A stretch of 64,000 nucleotides of DNA from Limonium bicolor (Eukaryota > Streptophyta > Magnoliopsida > Caryophyllales > Plumbaginaceae), in the NCBI GenBank assembly GCA_023374045.1, contig CM041777.1:483639594-483703593 (forward strand), given 5' to 3'. Each line of letters starts with the position of its first letter. The stretch's first letter is position 1. This document shows positions 45,171-56,431 of this stretch, one piece after another. The notes beneath the pieces are model-generated. The model searched no databases. It was not told the DNA's origin and saw nothing but the letters and a program-made list of their open reading frames with translations. Both the position numbers and the translations under genes were made by a program.

Positions 45171-46883
45171 ACGAACAGCAAAAAGCAACCACGATACAAT
45201 CAAGCCACGGTTTCAGTTCATAATTCCGTTTGTCGATTCGAAGTATTGAAAGGTATAGTGAATTTGAAAGCCATGAAAGGACAAAAAGGAGATTTGAGGG
45301 AGGATGGATCACAAGATCCAGCAGTCGTACGAACAGAGATAAGAAAATCACGATTCAAATCGAATTTGCAGAGGCGGTGAAACGAAAGTAGGAGCTTCGT
45401 AGTCCAGCAAAGAAGGATGGATCACCGTCTCCTCGAAGGATCAAACTCTCTAAATCCTGAGGATCGAGCGGAATGAGAATTCTATCAGAATCGGCTATCC
45501 TCAAACAACATAGAATAAAAGTCCAATCCTCTTGTCAATCAACGAGATACCGGCCTCAATTGGACGCCCACATTCGATTGGACCTCGACGAAGGGCTCAA
45601 CTCAAGGGAGAGGGATGAAGATTTCCGATTGATTGGAATATAAAGAATCAGGGGGATCGAAGAAATTAAGCTCCCGGGGATTCAAAAATTCGATTCTTAT
45701 CATTAAGAAGTGAACACGGTTGCCTGTCGAGTTTCTTCTCGGGGGAAAGATTCGTGAAATCATCACACTCAACTCACTAATGAAGAATAGATCCAGAACC
45801 GAGCACGGCAAGCTTCCAAATTATTTCAAAAATCAAAGGAAAATCAAGAAACTTATCAGCAAAGAGAAACAATCAAACGCCAGCAACAAAAAGCAAATCG
45901 AGAAAATATTTAAATCTCGACCTTTTCTCCTCTATTATGACACAAATCATTGATCTTGTGATAATTACATTCTGTTCAAAGTAATCTAAATAACGCTAAT
46001 TTTGCTTGTTCTGAAGTAGGAAGGCAACTGTAAGCACGCCTCAAGGATCAAAAAGTTGAGCATGCAAACGTAATGATTCTGCAATCACCAAATCAGGGAC
46101 TAGGCAAAGAAGATTGTTAGACGCACAAGCTCAAAACTAGGAGTTGGTCGGGCGATGCCTACATCTTGGTCAAGGCAGTTTCGAAGAGCAAGCCCGGTAT
46201 ACTATACAGCCGTGGCATCGCCTTGACTCTAGCCACAAACAATTGCTCATCTTCAACAGCAAATAAAAATGCCTTAGTACAGACCTAAGCAGTGCTTAAT
46301 TTCGATCCTGGGAGATTATTGTTCAAAGACCGGGAGATAAAGACCGGGAAATTGTGGAGACTGGGAGCTTGCTGTGACCGGAACAATCACCTTCAAATTA
46401 ATGACTGGGAGATTGTTAAGCGCGGGAGATCGTTGAGTTATGACTGAGAGTTTATTGTGACCGGTCGCAGAATGGCACATCCGGATGGAGCAAAATTTAC
46501 TGGGCGCGGCAGTGACCAGGTATAACGTCGGGCCAGACGCGGCATCACAACTTCGACCAGGCGAAACATTGTCTTGGTCAGTAACCAGAAGCAACATCTT
46601 GGTATTACCTCGAGTGTAGAATAACTCGCTCAACATAGCAACTTCAATATACAACCGGGCGATGATTTCCTTGACCGGGCATAGCATCTTGTGGCCGGAC
46701 GCCATTTTAGTCAATGACCGGGCTCTGAGCAAAACTTAGCCTCAAAGCCAGATGCCGCAATCAACAAACTCGAAGACAAAATCAAAATGGGATTCAAAGA
46801 ATCACATCCGGTGATAAATTTTTGTGCCGAAGTTCCTCTGCGATGAGGATAGTCAAGCATCAGCGACATCAATAAGCCAAAAT

Positions 46884-47160
46884 GACCAGGAGATGTGACC
46901 GGGAGTTTGTGGTGACCGGAAGATACGACCGGGAGTTTGTGGTGACCAGAAGATACGACCGGGAGTGTGTGGTGACCGGAAGGTACGACCGGGAGTATGT
47001 AGTGACCGGAAGGTACGACCGGGAGTTTGTGGTGACCGAAAGATACGACCGGGAATTTGTGGTGACCGGAAGGGTACGACCTGGAGTTTATGGTGACCGG
47101 AAGGTACGACCGGGAGTTTGTGGTGACCGGGAGATACGACCGGGAGTTTGTTTCTGATGA
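46884..47160 (+). repeat. Nine-unit 30-bp tandem array (E6)
   Basis: The unit is close to GACCGGGAGTTTGTGGTGACC followed by GGAAGATAC-like bases. A 30-bp period keeps frames open on both strands, giving a 10-residue repeat (RYDREFVVTG on plus). Similar single motifs continue on both sides. It is more likely a structural repeat than a gene. Confidence 0.85.
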
Positions 47161-50100
47161 CCGGGCGCAACCTCCGGTCAAGGGCGCTCTGTTCAAACAA
47201 AGTTTTTAATCAAATTATCATGGCCGAGAGTTACGAAGTTTAAGCAATCTCAAGACAAGGCGAGAACAAGTTTCAAGACACGAGCATTCGGGGATAAATC
47301 AGACCATAAGGTCTAGTTCAGTATCTTGGTGATACCGGCGTCTAGTCCCGGGTGGCATCCTTGACCGGGAGACAAGCCTTCGAGCGACCGATCGACAACC
47401 TTCAAAAGGAAGATTGTTCAATGACCGGGAGTTTGTGGCGACCGGGAGTTTGTTGTGACCGGACACAATCGCCATCAGTCGCCTTCAGTTCAACGACCGG
47501 GCATGGCTCCTCTTTGGCTCCAAGACGAATGCAGTCCTAGAAAACAAGGACTCTAACCAAACAGCCGATGACAACAATAAAAGAGGAAATGTTCAAAGTC
47601 AATTTCTAAGATAAGTCCAACAACCCTGAAACATTAGTTTTATATCTGTGATTCGCTAAAGCATGATGGTCTCTTCTCATGACTTGCGCTTTCGGGTTTT
47701 CAAAAATGCGGTTGCTTTCTGTTTACCCAAAATTTCACCTCTTTCTCTAATTTAAGAATTTGATCGAATGTCTGTGTATAGCTAAGAGCGGGATTTTCCT
47801 TTTTTTTTAAAAAATGGCATATCGGCATATGCGATTGCATTCATATTACTATCCTTCTGATTTTTGTTCTGAAATCAAAGGTAATTGAGTGTAAGATTAT
47901 GAACGCTTGGGTACCTTTCTGGGTTATTATCTGATTTTTTTATTGCCCTGCCTTATATTGGTTATGACAATTGGCACAAGGTCTATTATGCAAAAGAAAA
48001 GCAAATTAGAGTTTACAGGAAGCGGATTACAAAATGTCTAGTTCTATTTGCGAACTCCTTCCTTCGGATCTTAAGGAGCTTGGTTATATTGATTTAGCTA
48101 TCAACTCTGCATTTTAGATTACGAGATTGTTTCTGTTTCAATAAAGATATACAGTCTTATACAAAAAACTTTATGTTTTGCATTATCAAAAAGTAGCTGC
48201 CGTTATTGTCTTAGAAGAAATTTTTACACTTGCTATTGCGTGATGGGTTCTGAAATTAGGACTAGCGAACCTGATTTTGCTTGATTCATATATCTAACCA
48301 GAGCCAAATAATTGAAATTCTTTGCAGCTGTCGTGATTTATACAAAAGCCATTTTCTCAAAAACTGGTTTCTGGTTCATTATTGCACAAATCTGATTTAT
48401 GGCCACAAATTTTGCCTAGAAAGCATGTACTCATTTAGTTGCTGTAAGGTTTAGACTGCTTCAAAAAAGTTACGCATTACCATGTTTTTACATGACGCGC
48501 TTGTCTAAAAAGTTGTTTGCATTAATGCAAAATCAAAAATGTTCAGTAAGCAAGCTGAGGTTTTAGGAAGGGAAGAGACGCATATGGTCAAATCTGTTTG
48601 AATTTTTCTGAATTGTTGTTAATAATGCCTCTGATCACCATCGTTGTATTTCTATATTATTAGGATTCAAAAGCTACTATTTCCATCCTATTTCTAAACC
48701 TGCATTAAAACTGATGCATAATCTTTGCTTCTTGAGTTTTGCCAAGTTTGTTAATACGACAATTTTGTGTAGCTAGTGATAAGCTCATTACAGCAAGTTT
48801 TGCAACGGGAGCAATACTATATCAGATTTTGTTATAACTCTGATTGCAAAGTCCTAATAAGACTGCTTATTTTATTCAAATCTCATAACCAGTTCAGCAG
48901 TTTTGTACAAGTCTCTTACCACAGTTTTTATCTTGCCATAAGATCTGAAACAATGACAGTTGCAAAAACGCTTTGTTACTGATCTTGAACTATTACACAG
49001 CAAGCCTCCTTTGACATCTCTCTACAATCAATATAGTCTGCTCTGTTGCATGAAATAGTCAAGCAGATTTTCAAAGCCATCTTGGCTGAAAAGCACTGTA
49101 GTAAAAGCAGATCCATATCAGTGGTTCATTCCGTTTGAAGCAACGTCCATACGGTCCAGTTTCAATATGATTCAGCTGATTGCTTCTTTCCTCATACTTG
49201 AATTCATCACTTCTGTTTTATGCTTCCACACTTATAAACTGATACAACGCTCATCTTTAGTAAAATGTGGAACATCTGTGCCAAAAGTTTTTCCGTCCTC
49301 TCTATCTCTGATCTTTAGTTTCTACTGGAAAAGTTCTTAAAATTTGCTGACATCAATAGGTCCGTTACAAAAGTAAATACTCACTTGAGTTTAGAAGCTT
49401 CCGCTTCTGTTTACAGTTTGGAAGAACTTGTTTATCTCTGCTTCTAAACTGTCTCCTTCTGATGTTCATTTTGAAAATGACACAGAGAATTAGGTTTGGG
49501 ATTGAGAGCATCTGAGAACATATCATTCAACCTAGTTCTAATCCTTGCCTGACTAATCCTGATTGTAAGATTGTTCATCTCTTTGCTGTTGCATGAGTAA
49601 TTCATATGGACCGTTACACCTTGAGCTATAACATAGTCACTTGGAGCCTCTTTTTTGCACTAATCCCAATTGCGATAACTGCTTTAGTTTCTGCTTCAAT
49701 CAAAATTCTATTTCTTGTATCTACCTGCTACTGCATAACAGCTTATTTTGAGGTTGATTTACTACTAAGTGACGGCAATCATTGTGTCAGTCACTGAAAT
49801 ATTCATTATCCTAATCATTGCCAAGGCATATTATAGTTCAGCTCGCTTCTACTACCAGTTTCATTATATCTTGATTCTTTAAATCATATACACTCTGTGG
49901 GCAGTAATATCTTTACCTATGCTCTTCTATTCAACTTGACTCGAGTAGATAAGAATAAGCACGACCTAGTTCTGTTTTGCTACTAGTATTAAAACCATAC
50001 GGCCATTCTGTTACTGTCTACTATGATCAGAAGTTATTGCTAATGTTATATACCTTCATGATGCTGCTTTTTTGTCTCCTCAGTATTTGGATTTTATTAC

Positions 50101-51130
50101 TATTGTGTGATCAAACTGTTTGGGAATATAGCTTGCTATCTGTTTAAGATTTTTTACTTGGTTATTACCAATTTTTCTACATCTACTACTACTATGGTAG
50201 AGCTGCCCATAATTTTCCTATTATTATACATCCCTCGCCTGAAGCGATAAGGTTACTACACATACTTTCTTCTATTCAGTTTTTCTAACTCTTTTACCTC
50301 TGATCTATACTGCTTCAAAGAATTCATTTACAAGAAGGTCTTGATCATGACATCATACTCACTTCACTCCAAACATATGTTGTTAAGTACAAGCTAAATG
50401 TACAGCAATGCGTTAAACTCCTGATAAAATTTCAGTTACTTCCGGTTTTCAGCAATGTTTTCTATAGTTACCAAATAGGTGATATGGCTTTTTACAGTAG
50501 CTATGGTTAAACAATGTATATGGTCTAGCTCTCTTAAATGCTCATGCACTATTCTGTTTTATTGAGCCATGATATTACTGATTAAAATCCTGCATATGGA
50601 AAACAAAGTGCCTTGCCTACTCCTGTTATGCTTCTTGGAAGTGGTGTTCATAACTCACCCACATATCTTGCTTCTCGGGCACTATGTCACAAATATTGAG
50701 CTGCTGCACAAACAGTAGGTTGATTTATTGCCTATGTTTCTAGCTGTTAAACAGGCATGATGAGAATGTTTAAACACATAAAACCAACTTGAATCAAGCT
50801 CTTGATTATTTTGATTATAGAATGCTTCGTTCAGCATTAACTAAATGTATGATTCTGAATATGTGTGATACCCTCACCAATACATGTCATCTGAAAGGGT
50901 AAACTGATTTGATGCCTTAAACTATTGCTGATCATGTTGCACATGAAAAATGGTAATTAGAAGCCATAAACTTCGAAATACTGTTTAGTTACAGCACTTG
51001 TAACATACCATTATCTTCTACTCACTGTCTTAAAAGAGCTAACGAATCTTTTAAAGAAAGTGCAGGTACTTTTTGCCAGGGGACTGATCACCCCCTGAAG
51101 TATTTAGAGAAAACAAGAGCAAAGGCCATC

Positions 51131-51514
51131 ATGCCTTGAAAGTAACACCTACCCATGGACTTTCTGCAATAGATTTGCATATCCATGGTGAAAAGTAACA
51201 CCTACAGGCTATCATGCCTTGAAAGTAACACCTACCCATGGACTTTCTGCAATAGATTTGCATATCCATGGTGAAAAGTAACACCTACAGGCTATCATGC
51301 CTTGAAAGTAACACCTACAGGCTATCATGCCTTGAAAGTAACACCTACCCATGGACTTTCTGCAATAGATTTGCATATCCATGGTGAAAAGTAACACCTA
51401 CAGGCTATCATGCCTTGAAAGTAACACCTACAGGCTATCATGCCTTGAAAGTAACACCTACAGGCTATCATGCCTTGAAAGTTACACCTACAGGCTATCA
51501 TGCCTTGAAAAGTA
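51131..51514 (+). repeat. Composite 30-bp array (E6)
   Basis: The basic unit is AAAGTAACACCTACAGGCTATCATGCCTTG. Three times the CAGGCTATCATGCC part is replaced or extended by a block running from CCATGGACTTTCTGCAATAG to ATCCATGGTG, whose ends are inverted. Units are almost identical, so expansion was recent. Confidence 0.9.
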
Positions 51515-51861
51515 ACACTTTGGGTTGAAATGAAACCCGGCCATCGAGCCAACCCAAAAACCCATCTCTAGACCCATCAGGAGCTCTGGTTGCCTGTAGT
51601 GGGTGAATTGTTAGGTGTGGGACGCCATACCATACTTGAATCACAAGTACCATCCTTTGGCTAGCATAAGCAAAGTTGGGAAAATATATTATCTATGTTC
51701 TCCCTTTAAGGGAATTATCATCCTTTGGCAAGTATAAGCAAAATATTGTATATCAGAACAATAAGGGATTCATCCACCAAGGTATTATGGGATCCATCCA
51801 TCAAGATATATTATCTCAAAGATTTATGTCCCGGAATTTCCAATTTGTCAGATTCAGAAGA

Positions 51862-52062
51862 AAGACACTTGTGGGACTTTTTGATCGTACTTATTGTACC
51901 AACCTTTTTGTAAGTTCATTTTTCTTTGTAAAAGCTAAAAGAAAAAGAACTTGTGGGACTAGGAGATAGGAGAAAGGAAAGGTAGAAAGCTTGTAAATTT
52001 TTATCTTGTTTTTTGTAAGTTCCACTTTTTTAAGTGCCAAAAAGTAGAACTTGTGGGACTGA
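51862..52062 (+). other. Three ACTTGTGGGACT modules ending in the E6 polypurine tract
   Basis: ACTTGTGGGACT occurs near 51868, 51949 and 52049. The last two follow A-rich purine runs and form the 3' half of imperfect hairpins: TAAGTTCCACTTTTT with AAAAAGTAGAACTTG for the last. The last module touches the 3' LTR, so it holds the functional tract; the others look like spare copies. Confidence 0.65.
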
Positions 52063-52653
52063 TGAAGAGGGCAAAAATATGACGAGACTGAAGAGCCAAG
52101 ACGGTCCAAACCTTAGATCCTGGCTCAGGCCCCAGACCCCCTTCAGGACCCTGTTCAGGCTCCAATCTGGACACCAAGCGTCAATCCGGATCCCGCAACA
52201 GTACTAAGTCCGGGCATTAGACCTCATGACTAGGTCCAGGATCCCGCACCCGGCACTCTACGTCCGGGCGCCACATCCCGCGTCTCGTATTCTGCATCCG
52301 GGCATCGCACCCCGTACCCCACACTTTTAGACCGGAAGGCTTTACAAGGAGGAAAGTGTCAAAGTTAGGAAGGCAGCTCCTATAAAGCAATGCTACATGT
52401 TCAAGGGTTTAGAGATAGACTTCACCCTAGAAAGTCTATAAATAGAGATGGGGGGCTCACTTGTAGGGGGACACAATATTAGAAGAGAGAGAAAACATTA
52501 GAAAGCTCTCTAAACTTGTAATACCAAAAGAAAGAATAAAGATATTGTCTAGAAGTGGACGTAGGCCGGATCATTGGCCGAACCACTATATTTCTTGGTG
52601 TTTGGTTTATAGTCTCTCGATGTTAACGTGTAGAACCAAATTATACGTTTTCA
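52063..52653 (+). repeat. E6 3' LTR (591 bp)
   Basis: Same length as the 5' LTR, with seven substitutions seen and no indel. It ends TACGTTTTCA and is followed by ACGAC (52654-52658). Confidence 0.92.
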
Positions 52654-52658
52654 ACGAC

Positions 52659-55600
52659 TTACCATGGAGCCCAACAATATCTCCAACCTACGATGGTATA
52701 CAAAGAGTGGAACATGTATAAGCAGCTTGCAAAGAGCATAGCTTGCAGCAATAAGGCTCAGGAGCCGTAAACCAAATACGTTATTTAAACTTAAACGGTT
52801 GCAAAACCTGCACCATTTGTCAACAAGACTTGCAAGAGGTATGGCCTCATACGAGAAGAAATCAACAACTGGACCATCAATTCAAACCCAACATCCTGAG
52901 TGGCTTTGAGTGATGGCCAACTCAGTGTCACTGTCACTAGAACATCAGTCTAGTATACAGTTGACAAGCCATTAATTACCTTCATGCCTTCTGTAGCAAT
53001 GGTACGCAGAGGCATAAGAATCGCGATAATGCCAATATTGGCCTAGTCCCCACTTGGACACTACGAGAAACCCAAAGGAAGGTACCCCTCGTTAGCCAAA
53101 GACCACCAATGTGGTGAAGATGTGAACCCTTAGAAAGGCTTCCATCTATTATAACAGTAAAGCCTACACTTGTAGATATTGCCAAGAGGCGATGGAATAA
53201 GGAAATTAGATTTCCAAACCATCGACTTAAGGAGTAAGCATACTCCGTATGCACCCAAGCATGTGGTGAACCGTTGTATAAACACCAACATGATAAACCT
53301 CGTCATGAGACCTATGAGTGGAGACAACCCCTCAACAAGAACCTTCACTTGTTAGTGAAAGAATACCCTCCAATTGGAGAACGGGACCAGAAAACCCTCG
53401 AAGTTCTTGGGATGTCCTGGTGATGTACATACAAGTAGAACTACACAGCTAGAGCCTATAACCAATGCTCAGCACTATGGAGACAGTAATTGTCAAAAAC
53501 AACCAATGTGTGTGCACACTACACACCATGAATGACCAACGCTCAAGAGAGCTTGTAACCCGATAAACCACTTCATCTTTGGTCAACCAAGTTATTTGGC
53601 AAACTATATCATGAATGAGGAAGTAATGTGAGGTAAGCTAACCTGCACATGAAACCAAAATTGAAATAAAACATCCCCACAATGGGAAGATAATAGTATT
53701 GCGGTATACTACGACAACTGTCATACACATGAACTAGGAACCTCCTAGTGTATTTACACCATAAGGAAATGGTGCCAATGACAATGGCAATAAGTGAAGA
53801 GGAACTACCACAGTAACAAGGACAATAAAAACAATGTTGTACAATGAGTAAGAACACGGTACGCAACAAGCGACCGCTATGAGGAAGTAGTAGATAATGA
53901 CATGGAGAATAAGTATGGAGGACAGTCAGAAATATTCTTTCCGATCACATAAGTGACTTACTGTCAAGCGTTTACGCCTCTGCACTCTGTATGACTGAGT
54001 GTTTTGGCATTGCACTTGTGCAGCTATTGACCTAATGGGATGGCTAGGGATATGGAGAATGAAAACCATAGTAAACCCTTCTTTTCACCAACGAATGTGG
54101 CACAAGCCAGTTAACCAAGCTCAGCAACAGACCGTGCGGCCTAAGGCCAAAGAAACACGAAGAGTGTAAAACACACTAACAATCACAAGATGTGAATTCC
54201 AGTGGAGTAAAGAGTGAAAATAAACTTAAAAACAGTCACTAGGACCGACGAATAGAAATGCAAGGTCATACAAGTAAAGGACACTTGTACTGAACCAGAA
54301 GAACTGGTATAATTCAGAAGCTATTGACAACAGAGGAAGCACTACAACTGAATAGTGACTTAACCTCGCCCGACAACAAGTTGGAGGAACTCAATGAATA
54401 ATCGTGGAAGCATAAATAGCATGTGCAATAGATTACCAGAGAGCTGGTTGTAAATCTTAAACTCATTAAGTTCAAACACGGTAAAAGAATACCGCATTTG
54501 TTTAGTAAACCTTATTCCCATAATAGATGGATACGAAGGTGATGTATGGCACATTAAGGATAACAAGAAGGGTGAATAACCCAAGTTATCAGGGTCGTGC
54601 AGTAGAAGCTAGTGGGCCCTAGCTAGGAGATTAATGTACCTAGTGAGTATAATAGAATGGCTATTAATGCCTTGAAGCCGGTTAGGCTAGAACCAAATTA
54701 ATTATGAGTTAAATAAACTCATATAGGAATCCTTGCTGCAAAGACTAAAACATTGACAAGGGTATATTATGTAATAAACCGTAAAGAAGCTAAAATGCTT
54801 CAGATTGCCCGAATTGAGTAAACCAATGTTTAATAATAATAACATATGGTAGATTACATGGGCGTAATCCCTTTTAAGGGGGATAGAGCGAAAATCGCAC
54901 AATGTGAATTTTATAAATAAAACACATAAACTATAGTGTGCATAGCACAAATGAGAAACGAATTGATGATTGATGCCTATGTTAAATAAACATAAGTATT
55001 CATTCATATTGAAATTGTGGTAAGTAAGCATGAGAGATGCAAATACCATAGGATGGATATACCTACCTTGTAACACATGTAAGAGTATTAGTAAAAGAAG
55101 AGTAATGAGTAGTGGACGGAGCTCCACAAGTATTGTAGCCTTGGAAGAAGTAGTACGAAATGAATAAGAGTAGCAGATGAATGAAGTCTAGGGGTAGTGT
55201 ATACCTAGGTAAATGATTGGAAGTAAATTGAGGACACAAAATTTTTTTTTACAAGTATGGTAATCCCTAGTTAGAGTATTGGAGAGTGATGGATGAAAGC
55301 AGTGAAGGTTGAAGAAAGGAGCATTTAGGTATTGAAGCACGGAGTAAAGCATTTGGGAAGTAGAGTGAGGATGATTGATGGACCCATTCCATCCTTTGGA
55401 GATGTATGAATTCGTAATCACGACTAGAAAGAGTAAAAAGATAGAAAATGAAAACAATTAAATTATTGGTTGTTTGAAACTGATGTGGGAAGTCGAACTT
55501 GATCCTGATCAGATCAAGGGAGACCGAACACAAATTGGGGTGGGAAGATAGTTCAACACTGATGCTGATCACATCAGGGTTGAATGATTCTTGAAGCTCC

Positions 55601-56111
55601 CCTCAAGTGGTCACAAGAATCACACATAGGATAGAAGTAATGAATATAAATTGGAATTTGGAGTTGTATGCTTTAGAAGTATTTCTAATTAGCTGTTGGG
55701 AAGGATTTTCCTTAGACTGAGAATAAGGATTTGGTTAGAAGCTTATACCGGAAAAGATAGTAGTGTAGCATATGGTATTATTCCAAGGGCAGCGGGACAT
55801 AGAGGAGTCCTGTGTCTAGATGACCTGAGTGCCTGCGGGACTGTATGTGTATTGCATTGCCTTGGGGATAGCTTTGCATTGTATATATGTGAAAACCTGA
55901 TAAGGTGGAACCAATGATGGGTAGTAATGTGGATTGTAGTAATTATAGTACATTGGTATGGTATGGAATGTAGAGACCGTGAGTAATGGATTCGGGGAAT
56001 TGTAAGGAGGAAGAATGTGTGACTTTGGTATTAGACATGTAAGAATGAGTAAGCGTTGTAAACCTATAACCTCGAACAACTTTGAGGACAAAGTTCTTAA
56101 GGGGGGTAGAT
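52659..56111 (+). other. E4 internal region, third part (non-coding)
   Basis: The remainder of E4's interior matches the end of E1's: GGGCGTAATCC plus secondary purine tract (54860-54890), and the GATGCTGATCACATCAGG block (about 55560). No coding sequence is supported. An antisense 141-codon frame (54702-55127) shares only the peptide FRS-PLK-DYAHVI with E1, and the conserved purine site explains it. The part from 52900 to 54600 shows no signal. Confidence 0.7.
56095..56111 (+). other. Polypurine tract of E4
   Basis: TTCTTAAGGGGGGTAGAT abuts the LTR start TGAAATACC and follows GAGGACAAAG, as in E1. Six consecutive G residues make it a strong tract. Confidence 0.8.
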
Positions 56112-56431
56112 TGAAATACCCCGAACTTAAATATGGCGATTAAAATTATCCTAATAGGTATTTAAGAGCCTAATAATGCTTAAGTAGTATTGATGAGGAA
56201 AAATAAATCCAAAAGAAATAAAGAAACGCTTAAGAAGCGAAAAACGCTAAATAAGCGTTAAATAACCATAGGGGGTATGAGACCCCGGATAGCGTATTAT
56301 ATGGATTCCAAAGGTTTAATAAGACCTAAATAATATATGGGAACAACTCCCGAAGAAAACGGATCCAAATAATGTATTAAAACGCTAATAGAGCTTTAAC
56401 ACACGTTTTTCGAGAAAACCCGGAAACGTGA

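Larger units (their letters stand above)
45171..52040 (+). other. E6 interior (non-coding)
   Basis: The first 2.4 kb are A-rich with scattered ACCGGG motifs (46310-47520). The part from about 47640 to 51060 is T-rich on the plus strand, without repeats or long frames, and looks like plant intron or intergenic DNA. The last kilobase has composite repeats and purine-tract modules. A 112-codon frame at 45042-45380 starts inside the LTR and crosses the PBS, so it is not a gene. I recognise no captured host gene. Confidence 0.75.
44560..52653 (+). mobile_element. E6: LARD-like non-coding LTR retrotransposon (8094 bp)
   Basis: Two 591-bp LTRs (TGAAGAGGG...ATTTTCA or CGTTTTCA), ACGAC duplications, a PBS and a purine-rich 3' tract define a complete element. 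The 6.9-kb interior has no recognisable gag or pol. It instead has two 30-bp repeat arrays and a long T-rich stretch. By eye the LTRs differ at seven sites (six transitions, one transversion), about 1.2%. At an assumed 1.3e-8 substitutions per site per year that is roughly 0.45 million years. It inserted into E4. Confidence 0.93.

Noticed and set aside
45042..45380. 112-codon frame at the start of E6
   Set aside because: It starts in the LTR and runs through the primer binding site, with no Gag-like motif.
46882..47157. CRISPR-like array (regular 30-bp units)
   Set aside because: There are no unique spacers; units are directly adjacent and degenerate, in a plant retroelement.
54702..55127. 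141-codon antisense frame sharing a short peptide with a frame in E1 (3037-3267)
   Set aside because: The shared peptide comes from the conserved secondary purine tract; the rest of the frame is not conserved.
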